Of a stretch of 64,000 bases of DNA, positions 9,211 to 17,816 are shown in pieces. Location: contig NZ_JABAOB010000005.1 in NCBI RefSeq assembly GCF_012726295.1, forward strand, positions 484,921 to 548,920, in the 5' to 3' direction. Source of the DNA: Chitinophaga sp. Ak27 (GTDB lineage Bacteria > Bacteroidota > Bacteroidia > Chitinophagales > Chitinophagaceae). Numbering within the stretch: the stretch's first letter is position 1; the number at the start of each line of letters is the position of its first letter. The translations under genes were made by a program, and so were the position numbers. The notes below the pieces were generated by a model. That model did not search any database and was not told the DNA's origin. It saw only the letters and a list, made by a program, of their open reading frames with translations.

Positions 9211-9241
9211 AAAGCGAAGCATTCATGGAATGCTTCGCTTT
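9211..9241. terminator. Bidirectional intrinsic terminator
   Basis: A 14-bp perfect stem (AAAGCGAAGCATTC and its complement) with a 3-nt loop, extended by A/T pairs on both sides, so each strand has a T-run after the stem. It separates the convergent Cys-rich gene and HAD gene. Confidence 0.9.
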
Positions 9242-9259
9242 TTTATGCCTTTCCGGCAC

Positions 9260-9955
9260 TTATAAAATATTTCTCAGCTCACACAGGTGATTAATGACAT
9301 AAGTAGGCCGGAAGTCTACCGGTGGCTTAGCGGGGTTAAAGTATACCTGGTCCATGCCTACGCCATGGGCGCCTTTAATATCCAGCTCCATCGCATCGCC
9401 GATCATGATACTTTCTGTAGCGCTGGTCGCCGCCCGGCCCATCGCGAAATCAAAAATTTCGCGGTAAGGCTTTAAGCTGCCTGCCAGCTCAGAAGTAATG
9501 ATATGGGTGAAATAGTGGTCAATTCCTGAATTTCTCATCTTCAGCAACTGGGTTTCTTCAAACCCGTTGGTGATCATGTGCATGGGATAGCCTTTTGCTG
9601 CCAGGTAATCCAGCGTTTCCCTGGTTTCTGGGAATAATGCCTTCTTGGCAGGTAATATTTCCAGGAATTGTTCGCTGAGTTTTTGGGTCAATGCTTCATC
9701 CCCGATTTTGAAATCCAGTAATGTAAGGCGGAAGCGCTTGTCGCGCAATTCGTGGCGGGTGATAAATCCTTTGCGGAACCTGTCCCACAAACGCTCATTA
9801 TGATCTACATAAGAAACGGAAAACGCCTCAAAAGTTGGTATTCCTCTCTGCTCTAAAGCGTGGTTAGTGTACAGCTCCTGCAGAGTCTCCTGTTCATTGG
9901 TTTCAAAGTCCCAGAGTGTATGGTCCAGGTCAAAGAAAAGATGTTTATACTTCAT
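9260..9955 (-). CDS. YjjG-family HAD pyrimidine nucleotidase
   Basis: 231 residues. HAD motif I is FFDLDHTLWDFETN near residue 8, with the nucleophile Asp and acid/base Asp. Motif II Thr lies in MITNGFEET, motif III Lys in GSLKPYREIF, and motif IV in MIGDAMELDIKGA. The DHTLWDF variant and overall length fit the YjjG group, which hydrolyses non-canonical pyrimidine nucleoside monophosphates (house-cleaning). It is monocistronic with a promoter box 7 nt before the ATG. Confidence 0.88.
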   Translation of the reverse strand: MKYKHLFFDLDHTLWDFETNEQETLQELYTNHALEQRGIPTFEAFSVSYVDHNERLWDRFRKGFITRHELRDKRFRLTLLDFKIGDEALTQKLSEQFLEILPAKKALFPETRETLDYLAAKGYPMHMITNGFEETQLLKMRNSGIDHYFTHIITSELAGSLKPYREIFDFAMGRAATSATESIMIGDAMELDIKGAHGVGMDQVYFNPAKPPVDFRPTYVINHLCELRNIL

Positions 9956-9962
9956 GGCACCG

Positions 9963-9970
9963 CAAAGGTA
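9963..9970 (-). promoter_or_regulatory. -7 promoter box for the HAD gene
   Basis: On the minus strand this reads TACCTTTG, matching TAnnTTTG. Only 7 nt separate it from the ATG, so the transcript would be nearly or fully leaderless. Confidence 0.6.
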
Positions 9971-10053
9971 CTAAATACTGCCCAGATGGACCGACGTAGG
10001 CAAGGGCATTCAAAGTAAATTCACTATTTTACTGCATCAATGAGGAAAAAAAT

Positions 10054-10755
10054 ATGAACGCAGTTATAACAGGCGCCAGCAAGGGCATTGGAAAGGCCAT
10101 TGCCGTGAAACTGGCTCAGGAAGGATGTAACGTGGCTATTTGCGCAAGACATGCCGGCGCATTAGCCGATGCCAAAGCAGCTATCCAGCAAAAGAATCCG
10201 AACGCTACCATACTGGCAGAAAGTGTAGATATGGGAGATAAATCACAGGTACTGGCCTTTGCCCGTAAAGTGATGACCACTTTTCCCCGTATTGATATCC
10301 TGGTAAATAATGCCGGCATCTTTATCCCCGGCGCCCTGCAAAAAGAAGAAGAGGGGCTACTGGAAAAGTTGATGGCGGTGAACGTATACAGTGCCTACCA
10401 CCTCACCCGGGCGTTGTTGCCAGCCATGATCCCTCATCGCAATGGACATATCTTCAATCTCTGCTCTACGGCCAGCTATAAAGCCTATCCGAATGGCGGG
10501 TCTTACGGTATTACCAAACATGCCCTACTGGGTTTCAGCAAAAATCTAAGAGAAGAACTGATCCCTCATCATATCAAGGTAACTTCAGTAAGTCCGGGTC
10601 CTACCTTAACCGCGTCCTGGGACGGCTTCGAGGCACCCGCCGACAGGATGATGCCCCCGGAAGATATAGCCAGTGTGATCTGGTCGGCCTGGTCGCTCGC
10701 TAAACAAACGGTAGTGGAGGAAATCCTCCTCAGACCCATGCTGGGAGACATCTGA
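10054..10755 (+). CDS. Short-chain dehydrogenase/reductase
   Basis: 233 residues of the classical SDR fold. The cofactor motif TGASKGIG is at residues 7-14, NNAGIF near 87, and the catalytic Ser/Tyr/Lys in STASYKAY and YGITKHAL. The C-terminal PGPTLT is the usual substrate-loop start. NADP preference is likely from the Arg in CARHAG after the second strand. The substrate is unknown and it appears as a single-gene unit. Confidence 0.88.
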   Translation: MNAVITGASKGIGKAIAVKLAQEGCNVAICARHAGALADAKAAIQQKNPNATILAESVDMGDKSQVLAFARKVMTTFPRIDILVNNAGIFIPGALQKEEEGLLEKLMAVNVYSAYHLTRALLPAMIPHRNGHIFNLCSTASYKAYPNGGSYGITKHALLGFSKNLREELIPHHIKVTSVSPGPTLTASWDGFEAPADRMMPPEDIASVIWSAWSLAKQTVVEEILLRPMLGDI

Positions 10756-10893
10756 CCCTTTTATCACATGAGCAATTTTAGTTATTCGGATAATGACAGC
10801 AACGTAAAAGATCTGAATAATAAATTTAGAACATATTAAAATGTTTTAACTAACTTTTAACGGCGCTTGCCTCGCTTCCAGCGCGGCTTTGGT

Positions 10894-10901
10894 TAAATTT
10901 G
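10894..10901 (+). promoter_or_regulatory. -7 promoter box for batD
   Basis: TAAATTTG lies 12 nt before the batD ATG, with a TTG at 10867-10869 as a loose -33 element (spacing 24, long). It implies that batD-batE have their own promoter here. Confidence 0.55.
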
Positions 10902-10913
10902 TTGACATAATTT

Positions 10914-12860
10914 ATGATGTACAGAATTAGCATAGGGAAGTGTATTTACTCCATCTTGTTTTGCCTGGGACTAGCAGCCAGCGCGTTCGCGCAGGAGTTC
11001 CGCTTTACGACTACTGTGAGCAATAACACCGTGACGCAGGATGAACCGTTCCAGATTCAGTTTATGCTGGAAAACGGAACCAATGTGACGAGCTTTACAC
11101 CACCCAGCTTTAAAGATTTTGAAGTCCTCCAGGGCCCTTCACAAATGCAGGGGCAATCTATTTTTAATGGTAAACGTTCTGAATACGTAGCGCTGAGCTA
11201 TCTCCTTCAACCCAAACACGTAGGCAGCTTCACCATTGCCGGCGCACAGGCCCGCGTAAATGGGAACGTTGTAAAATCAAACCCCGTATTGATTGAAGTC
11301 AGAAAAGGCAATGCGCAGCAGCAACAACAGCAGCCGCCTGCATCTGCCGGCGCTTATCCATCCCACCGCGGCCAGGGTGGGGAAGACCTTCCCGAAGGAT
11401 TCCTGAAAAAGGGAGAAGACATCAACGAAAAGCTGAAGAAAAATATTTTCCTGAAAGTAGATGTGGATAAAACCAATTTATATGAAGGACAGCAACTAAC
11501 GGCAACGTATAAACTGTACACCAGGCTCCCAACTAATTCCAGCGTTACCAAAGTACCTGCCTTTAAAGGCTTCTCAGCAAAAGATATTGAATTGCCCAAC
11601 CCACCTCAGGCCACCGAGGAACGGGTGAATGGCATTCCCTATAAAGTGTTTACCATCCGCAAAACATTACTGTTCCCCCTGCAATCAGGTACCCTGGAGC
11701 TGGACCCGGTAGAAGTAGACAACCAGGTAAGGCTCGTAAAAATGGTGAGCAACAAACGTAATAACAGCGGACGAGGCAAAGATCCATTTGAAGATTTCTT
11801 CAACGATCCGGCCTTTAAAGATCCTTTCTTTGATGACTTCTTTAACCGTCCGGAAGTTGAATATCAGGATGTTCCATACAAAATACAGAGCAATCCTATC
11901 AGCATTACAGTAAAACCAGTACCTGTAGATGGACGCCCCCTTAGCTATAACGGCGCAGTAGGTAAGTTCAATATGACCGCTGTGGTGGATAAAAACAAAC
12001 TCACCACAGATGATGCACTTACGCTTAAAGTAACCATTAGCGGTCAGGGCAATGTAAACCTGCTCAACTCTCCCAAAATAGACGTCCCTGCAGGTTTCGA
12101 CAAATACGATCCTAAGGTTACCGACGATATCGAAAAGAACAGCAACCCGCTCTCTGGCAAACGTACTTTTGAATATGTACTGATGCCCCAGGAAGCAGGC
12201 GATCATACCATCCCGGCAGTAGAATTTTCTTATTTCGACCCGGAAGCCAATAGCTTTAAAACCCTACGCTCCGAGCCATTCAATATTCATGTAGCCCAGG
12301 GTAAACATATAAAACAAGATAAACAGGACTTTGGCGTGGCCAAGAATGAACTGGTGAAAAATGATACCAGTGTACTCGACTGGACCCGCAATCATAGCTG
12401 GTTTATCCTCAGTCCGTGGTTTTATATCTTACTGCTGCTGCCATTACTTGCAGCCGCCGGTATTATCCTGAATAAACGTAGAAAAGACTATAATACTACC
12501 AACGCCGCAGCTCTGAAACTCCGCTATGCCAACAAGGTAGCCCTAAAGCGACTGGAATTGGCCGCCCGCTACCTGAAGGAAGGAAAGGATAAAGCATTTT
12601 ATGAAGAAACTTCCCGCGCCGTTTGGGGATATCTCAGTACCAAACTGAAAATACCCATGGCCGATCTGAGCAAGCAGCTGGTACAGGAAAAACTAAATGT
12701 GCGCCACATCAATGGTAGCAATACCCACGATCTGTTTAGCTTGATCGACAACTGTGAAGTAGCCCTGTATGCACCAGGTCAGGATAATCGTAAAATGCAG
12801 GGCACCTACGAACAAGCTGTGACCATTATCAGTAACCTGGAACAGGCGTTAAAGAATTAA
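10914..12860 (+). CDS. batD: BatD family protein
   Basis: 648 residues. There is a signal peptide at about 1-27 (ending ASAFAQ) and a large periplasmic region of beta-sandwich-like repeats with the recurrent 'V.....L.EGQQ..V.Y' pattern. One membrane segment lies near residue 500 (PWFYILLLLPLLAAAGII), with a cytoplasmic tail of about 130 residues. BatD belongs to the Bat (Bacteroides aerotolerance) envelope system, usually coded with moxR and batA/B/C. It is followed 7 bp later by batE. None of moxR, batA, batB or batC is beside it. Confidence 0.85.
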   Translation: MMYRISIGKCIYSILFCLGLAASAFAQEFRFTTTVSNNTVTQDEPFQIQFMLENGTNVTSFTPPSFKDFEVLQGPSQMQGQSIFNGKRSEYVALSYLLQPKHVGSFTIAGAQARVNGNVVKSNPVLIEVRKGNAQQQQQQPPASAGAYPSHRGQGGEDLPEGFLKKGEDINEKLKKNIFLKVDVDKTNLYEGQQLTATYKLYTRLPTNSSVTKVPAFKGFSAKDIELPNPPQATEERVNGIPYKVFTIRKTLLFPLQSGTLELDPVEVDNQVRLVKMVSNKRNNSGRGKDPFEDFFNDPAFKDPFFDDFFNRPEVEYQDVPYKIQSNPISITVKPVPVDGRPLSYNGAVGKFNMTAVVDKNKLTTDDALTLKVTISGQGNVNLLNSPKIDVPAGFDKYDPKVTDDIEKNSNPLSGKRTFEYVLMPQEAGDHTIPAVEFSYFDPEANSFKTLRSEPFNIHVAQGKHIKQDKQDFGVAKNELVKNDTSVLDWTRNHSWFILSPWFYILLLLPLLAAAGIILNKRRKDYNTTNAAALKLRYANKVALKRLELAARYLKEGKDKAFYEETSRAVWGYLSTKLKIPMADLSKQLVQEKLNVRHINGSNTHDLFSLIDNCEVALYAPGQDNRKMQGTYEQAVTIISNLEQALKN

Positions 12861-12867
12861 TTTAACC

Positions 12868-13656
12868 ATGCTGAACTATCATCAACATATTAAGCCAACG
12901 TTTTTAGCGATAGCATTGTTGTTCACATTTTCGGTTGGCCGGGGCCAATCTGCTGCCAGCGCTAATCCACAGCATCGCTTTGAAGAGGCTAACCTGCTTT
13001 TTAATCAAAGCAAATATACCGAGGCCGCCAGGGCTTACCAGTCACTGCTGGATGAAGGCCATACGCAAAAAGCACTTTATTTTAATGCAGGCAATGCCTG
13101 GTATAAAGCCGGTAAAACCGGTCTGGCAGTATACAATTACGAGAAGGCGTTAGAGCTGTCTCCCAACGACGCCGCAGTGAAACATAACCTCGACCTGGTA
13201 AACCAAAAGGTGAATGGCTATGTAGACGAATTACCGTTGGTGTTTTTCCAGCAATGGTGGTTACAGTTGCAGCACCTGCACAAAGCCAATGGCTGGGCAA
13301 TAGGCACTGTAGTGCTTTTCTGGCTACTGATAGCCGGCATCATCCTGAATGTATATACACCCGGATGGAGAAATCGTTTTGTAAAATGGGGCACCTATGT
13401 GTTGGGGGCCTTATGTGTACTTTACCTGCTCATGGCAGTAGATACCTATCTTTCTTCCAACAATCATCAAACAGGTATCGTCATGAACGCCAATATTAAA
13501 GCGAAAACGGCTCCGGATGAAAACAGCCGTGATGCCTTTGAAGTAGGAGAGGGTATGAAAGTACATATCACAGACGCTACTGCCGATTTCTGCAAGATAG
13601 AATTGGCGGATGGCAAGAGCGGCTGGATAAGCTGTTCGTATATTAAGCGACTGTAA
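12868..13656 (+). CDS. batE: BatE-like TPR and SH3-type protein
   Basis: 262 residues. After a signal peptide, TPR-type helices cover roughly residues 28-112 (FEEANLLFNQSKYTEAARAYQ and ALYFNAGNAWYKAGKTGLAV). Two membrane segments lie near 148-168 and 175-195. The C-terminal 60 residues form an SH3-like domain (NIKAKTAPDENS...GWISCSYIKRL). This matches BatE, a predicted envelope partner of BatD. It is co-transcribed with batD. Its stop lies 3 bp from the end of the convergent LytTR gene. Confidence 0.82.
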   Translation: MLNYHQHIKPTFLAIALLFTFSVGRGQSAASANPQHRFEEANLLFNQSKYTEAARAYQSLLDEGHTQKALYFNAGNAWYKAGKTGLAVYNYEKALELSPNDAAVKHNLDLVNQKVNGYVDELPLVFFQQWWLQLQHLHKANGWAIGTVVLFWLLIAGIILNVYTPGWRNRFVKWGTYVLGALCVLYLLMAVDTYLSSNNHQTGIVMNANIKAKTAPDENSRDAFEVGEGMKVHITDATADFCKIELADGKSGWISCSYIKRL

Positions 13657-13659
13657 TAC

Positions 13660-14406
13660 TCATAGTCGCTCTATCCGTAGTAAAAAGTCGTGTTTCTTTT
13701 CGCGGGCTACTGGTACACTATAGCCGTCACTCATAATTATTTCTCCCCCATCTCCCTTAATATACTTATCCATAAACGATAGGTTTATCAGGAAGCTGTT
13801 ATGTACCCGGAAGAACCCCTTATCGGATAGCCAGGCTTCCATTTCGGGCAGGCTGCGATATACCAGCACTGGTTTTTCCGGCAGCTGTAAATACAACCGG
13901 GTTTGCCCGCCAATGGATCTGCAATAAATAATATTCCTGGCAGTCACCATTTGCAACCCATCCAGGGTGGGCAATGCCATTCTTTCATCCTGGCTAAGTT
14001 GTTGTTGCAGGAACTGCAACAGGTTATCCAACTTTTCTGTTTTGTCGGCATGCGTTTGCAAACCGGCTTTTTCTACTGCCAGCCGCAACTCTTTCGAATC
14101 TATCGGTTTGAGCAGGTAGTCGAGCGCACTGTGATGAATAGCCTGCAAGGCATATTGATCATAGGCTGTGATGAAAATGACAGCGAAATCGCGGTGATTA
14201 CAGGCTTCAAGTACCTGGAAACCGTCTATACCGGGCATTTCCACATCCAGGAAAACTAGTTGAGGATGCAAGTCATTAATCGCGTGAATAGCTTCAAGGC
14301 CATTACCACAAACCGCTTGTAAGACAACATGCGGACAATACCTTTCCAACATTATTTGTAGTGCATCCCGACTATGTTTCTCATCATCTACAATGATGGT
14401 ACGCAT
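13660..14406 (-). CDS. LytTR-type response regulator
   Basis: 248 residues. The receiver domain is at 1-120, with the phospho-acceptor Asp in LVFLDVEMPGIDG, acidic pair DDE at the N-terminus, and Thr/Lys in FITAYD and YLLKPI. The LytTR DNA-binding domain covers about 140-246 (IIYCRSIGGQTRLYL, FFRVHNSFLINL). It lies 111 bp downstream of a LytS-type kinase gene on the same strand and is presumably its partner. The target genes are unknown. Confidence 0.92.
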   Translation of the reverse strand: MRTIIVDDEKHSRDALQIMLERYCPHVVLQAVCGNGLEAIHAINDLHPQLVFLDVEMPGIDGFQVLEACNHRDFAVIFITAYDQYALQAIHHSALDYLLKPIDSKELRLAVEKAGLQTHADKTEKLDNLLQFLQQQLSQDERMALPTLDGLQMVTARNIIYCRSIGGQTRLYLQLPEKPVLVYRSLPEMEAWLSDKGFFRVHNSFLINLSFMDKYIKGDGGEIIMSDGYSVPVAREKKHDFLLRIERL

Positions 14407-14517
14407 AAAATAAGATTATGATTACAGGTTTGCGCTGAGATGAAGTTTATATGGTCATTGAGCCTAAAAATTCATATAAAAATTAAGGAATTAATGGCAT
14501 ATGGCCCAATTAAAGAC

Positions 14518-15327
14518 TCAGCCTGCCAGAGATTGGCGCGCCCCAACGTGCTGCATACTGATAATCAATCTATTAGCAGTGGGTGCCTGTGAGGCGTCAT
14601 ATACCTGCAACGCTTTAATACTGGCTTGCATATGATATTTTTCACTCATCATATACAAACGTTCTGAGGCAATGTCAATCCCAGATGCCTGGCGCTCACC
14701 GGTACCATCCAGTATCTCTGTAATCAATACCCCATTATCTTCCAGCTGTATAAACAGGCGGTCTTTTTCCTTACAGATGGTGACCAGCAGCTGTCCGCCT
14801 GACTTCTGGGGCCTTAACAACAGGCGGTGCCAGATAGCATATTGCACGTAAGGCTGAATAATCAGTGGAGGTATTAACGTAAATTGTTTATTTACATCTG
14901 GCAGTACGTTTATCTGGTAGTCGAACTGCTCATCGAAGCGCAGTTGTTCCAGCTGTATGTATAGTTCCAGCGCGTCCAGCTCATCCTGCAGGGAAATCCA
15001 TTCCTTATTGAAATTCCCGATCATCAGGCGCATCAAACGGGAAAAACGGGTAAGATATAGCGAGGCCATGTCCGTACTGGTAGTAAGGATATAATGATGA
15101 ATAGCGTTGAGGCTATTAAAAATAAAATGAGGGTCCATCTGCGCCTGGAAGGCATGTAGTTCCAGGTTAACCAGCGCCTGATGTTTGGTTATTTCTTTCG
15201 CTGAAGCTCTCCTGATTTTTCTTTCCCGCAGGGCAAAAAATACTATTAGGGCAACGAGACTTAACAAAAAAAACAGCCAGAATGGCCACTCCGCAGCAAA
15301 GACTATGTACGTATAATGTTGTGCCAC
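14518..15327 (-). CDS. LytS-type sensor kinase with degenerate ATP-binding site
   Basis: 269 residues, starting at GTG (15325-15327). One membrane segment (WPFWLFFLLSLVALIVFFAL) is followed by a His_kinase domain with the phospho-acceptor His67 in MDPHFIFNSLNAI. The ATP-binding part is abnormal. The N-box ENAIWHG of active relatives reads VQYAIWHR (163 is Tyr, not Asn), and DNGIG reads DNGVL (197-201). The usual G-x-G lid motif is also missing. It may be a pseudokinase or work poorly alone. It is followed by the LytTR regulator gene. Confidence 0.85.
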   Translation of the reverse strand: MAQHYTYIVFAAEWPFWLFFLLSLVALIVFFALRERKIRRASAKEITKHQALVNLELHAFQAQMDPHFIFNSLNAIHHYILTTSTDMASLYLTRFSRLMRLMIGNFNKEWISLQDELDALELYIQLEQLRFDEQFDYQINVLPDVNKQFTLIPPLIIQPYVQYAIWHRLLLRPQKSGGQLLVTICKEKDRLFIQLEDNGVLITEILDGTGERQASGIDIASERLYMMSEKYHMQASIKALQVYDASQAPTANRLIISMQHVGARQSLAG

Positions 15328-15475
15328 AAATTAGGTTTACAGGATGCACTTCATCTCATATAAGCAGGTTAAATATCGGCTAATTCGGGCCCACGGGAAA
15401 GTGAGATTTACTACGAGGTAGAATTTCAGGGGAAAGTGGGGAGATTGAGATGAAAAGTGGCTAAAAGCATTTTGC

Positions 15476-15512
15476 TTTCTGCCTTATGCCCATGATAGGC
15501 ATAAGGCAGAAA
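15476..15512. terminator. Hairpin after the gldH-kinase-regulator unit
   Basis: TTTCTGCCTTATGCC and its exact complement form a 15-bp stem with a 7-nt loop just past the regulator stop. The 195-bp gap around it (15328-15522) holds no other gene that I can support. Confidence 0.65.
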
Positions 15513-15522
15513 AACCAACTGG

Positions 15523-16233
15523 CTATGCTTCTGTAAATTTATATCCAACGCCTCTTACAGAGTGGAAATAGCGGGAATTGCGGCTATCTTCTTCAAAATA
15601 CTTACGGAAATTGAGAATAAAGTTATCAATAGTACGGGTGGTAGGGTATACGTTGTATCCCCATACTACCTGTAATATCTTTTCACGGGTAACTACTTCG
15701 CCTTTATTTTCGATAAGCAGCTTCAGGAGCATAGCTTCCTTCTTGCTCAGTTCATAGTGTTTGCCGTCTTTGCCAATGCACTCCTGTGCTGCAAAGTCAA
15801 TGGTATTATCACCGAAGCGATATACATTGGGTACACTGTCTTTGTCCTGGATCTTCTTATTTTTAACGATCAGCTTCTCTACCCGCAGTAATAACTCTTC
15901 CAGGTTAAAGGGCTTGGTCATATAGTCGTCGCCCCCTTTCTTGAGCCCCAGTACACGGTCGGCGCTACTGTTTTTGGCGCTGAGGAAAAGGATGGGTATT
16001 TCATTATTCTGAATGCGTATGTTTTCGCATACAGCAATACCATCCATTTCGGGCAACATAATGTCCAATATAATAAGGTCGAAATATTCGTTTTTAACTG
16101 CTTTCAGCGCAGCTGTACCGTTGTCTACTGCCGTTACTTCATATCCTTCCAGCTCCAGGTTCAGCTTCAGTGCTTCCTGGAGATTTTCTTCATCTTCCAC
16201 CAGCAGTATTGATGCCTTTGTCGCTTCCTTCAT
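15523..16233 (-). CDS. OmpR-family response regulator
   Basis: 236 residues. The receiver domain occupies 9-125, with VEDEEN, LIILDIMLPEMDG (phospho-acceptor Asp), LFLSAK and YMTKPFN. A winged-helix DNA-binding domain covers about 140-235 (KHYELSKKEAMLLKLLIENKG, RTIDNFILNFRKYFE, VRGVGYKF). It is the last gene of the minus-strand set yicC-gldH-kinase-regulator, 62 bp after the kinase. All catalytic positions are intact. Confidence 0.93.
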   Translation of the reverse strand: MKEATKASILLVEDEENLQEALKLNLELEGYEVTAVDNGTAALKAVKNEYFDLIILDIMLPEMDGIAVCENIRIQNNEIPILFLSAKNSSADRVLGLKKGGDDYMTKPFNLEELLLRVEKLIVKNKKIQDKDSVPNVYRFGDNTIDFAAQECIGKDGKHYELSKKEAMLLKLLIENKGEVVTREKILQVVWGYNVYPTTRTIDNFILNFRKYFEEDSRNSRYFHSVRGVGYKFTEA

Positions 16234-16295
16234 GTGTTAATGTTTGATTTTACATCGAATCCGGGTTATTGATATTCACCAATCCTTCATCTAAT

Positions 16296-17315
16296 TTACG
16301 CTGTTTGAATGGAATATTCAGGCAAGGTTATTTCAAAACAACTACCAACCGGCACATTATCCTTTACTTCGATACTACCGCCATGTTGTTCTACAATCTT
16401 CGCGGTGAGGAACAGTCCCAGGCCAGAGCCCTTTGCTTTGCGGGTATTTTCGTTGCCTACCCGGTAAAATTTCAGGAAGATGCGGCCTTTCTCTTCATCG
16501 GGGATACCTGGTCCTTCATCAATTACCTGTAATTTCAGCTCCTTGTTGCTCTCAAAGAGTTTTACAAGGATAGTAGTGTTCTTGGGGGCATATTTAGCGG
16601 CATTCTCCACGAGGTTGTTCACAATAATCTGCAGGGTAAGCTTATCTCCCTCCAGCCATATATCCGGCATTACTTCCGCATTGATCTGGTGGGTACCTAT
16701 ACGGCCATCGAGGTCTTTAATGCTACCGAATACCAGCGAGGAAAAGTCGAGTGGCTCCTTAAACAACCGGTAGTTATGCGTTTCCAGCTGCGCGGCCAGC
16801 AAAATGTTATTGCATAGCTGGTCGAGGCGGTTCGTTTCACGGATCGTGTTATTGAGCAGCTTCAACTGCGTTTCCTCATCCAGCTTATGTTTACGGATCG
16901 TTTCCAGGTTTAGCTTGGCTACTGCTATAGGTGATTTCAACTCGTGCGTTACCGCCATCATAAAGTTCTGCTGTTGCCGGCTGAGCTTCATGTATTTCCA
17001 AACGGCCCGGTATACAAATACGGCGCCCAGCAAGATAATGCCCAGGAAAATGATCCCTTCTCCCAGGTACTTAAAAGAGCGCATATGCTCCTCTTTGTTA
17101 ATCCTTTGCAGCTCCAGCTGATGTTCTACCGGTTGTGCAAGGCTATCGACCCGGAGGTACAGGTTTTGTTGTTCGAAGCCTTTGATTTGTTCGCTTTGCC
17201 TGAACAATAAAATGCCCCACCATACCAGTGCAGCTATGGTGTAAGCCATCACCAGGAAGTAAACGAAGGAAACCGATTTCCCTTCCTGCATTTTATTGAA
17301 AAATCTTTTCATCAT
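16296..17315 (-). CDS. Membrane sensor histidine kinase
   Basis: 339 residues with two membrane segments (about 17-38 and 87-107) enclosing a short periplasmic part. HisKA follows with AVTHELKSPIAVAK (phospho-acceptor His), and a complete HATPase_c: NNLVENAAKYAPK, DEGPGIPDEEKGRIF, GSGLGLFLTAKIVE. The start overlaps the gldH stop by 4 bp (ATGA), so the two are translationally coupled. The partner is the downstream OmpR-type regulator. Confidence 0.93.
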   Translation of the reverse strand: MMKRFFNKMQEGKSVSFVYFLVMAYTIAALVWWGILLFRQSEQIKGFEQQNLYLRVDSLAQPVEHQLELQRINKEEHMRSFKYLGEGIIFLGIILLGAVFVYRAVWKYMKLSRQQQNFMMAVTHELKSPIAVAKLNLETIRKHKLDEETQLKLLNNTIRETNRLDQLCNNILLAAQLETHNYRLFKEPLDFSSLVFGSIKDLDGRIGTHQINAEVMPDIWLEGDKLTLQIIVNNLVENAAKYAPKNTTILVKLFESNKELKLQVIDEGPGIPDEEKGRIFLKFYRVGNENTRKAKGSGLGLFLTAKIVEQHGGSIEVKDNVPVGSCFEITLPEYSIQTA

Positions 17316-17800
17316 TGCCTGGTACCGGCTTTCTCAATCCGCAAGCCAACATTCATCACATGGGGGAGCGGATTTTGCCGCATATTCTGTTCAAAGGTGA
17401 ATTTGTAGGTGCCGGGCTTATTGAAGATGGCCTTCTCCTGGATGAAGATACGGTGTTCATAAATATCATCCAGACCAGAACCAGACCATTTACCGGTGAT
17501 GTCTGCCAGTGGCAGTTCTACCCGTTGTTCTTTAGGTATACTGTCGCCCGGGTATTGCGTTCCCACCAGCACCCATATGTTGCTGTACGGATAAGCATCG
17601 GTATGCCTGATATTTACACAGATATTATACAGGTAAGCAGTATCCTCCGGATGTATGTTTACTTCAAAAGTAGGTTTGTAATCATAGGACCACTCATGCC
17701 CCGGCACTTCCAGGTTTTTCTCGTAAGTATCCATTTTAGGAGGCTTACAAGCTGTTGCCAGCAATAATAAGCCTGCGGTGGCCAGAAAAAGTTGCTTCAT
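17312..17800 (-). CDS. gldH: Gliding-motility lipoprotein GldH
   Basis: 162 residues. The lipoprotein signal LLLLATAC puts the acylated Cys at residue 18. The mature part has the GldH pattern: W-x-Y-D near the start, then INIRHTDAYPYSNIWV and an EHRIFIQEKAIFNKPG/TFEQNMR tail. In Flavobacterium johnsoniae, GldH is needed for gliding and is an outer-membrane lipoprotein. It sits between yicC (16 bp upstream) and a kinase gene it overlaps by 4 bp. Confidence 0.88.
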   Translation of the reverse strand: MKQLFLATAGLLLLATACKPPKMDTYEKNLEVPGHEWSYDYKPTFEVNIHPEDTAYLYNICVNIRHTDAYPYSNIWVLVGTQYPGDSIPKEQRVELPLADITGKWSGSGLDDIYEHRIFIQEKAIFNKPGTYKFTFEQNMRQNPLPHVMNVGLRIEKAGTRQ

Positions 17801-17816
17801 ACGGTGATGTGCCTTA

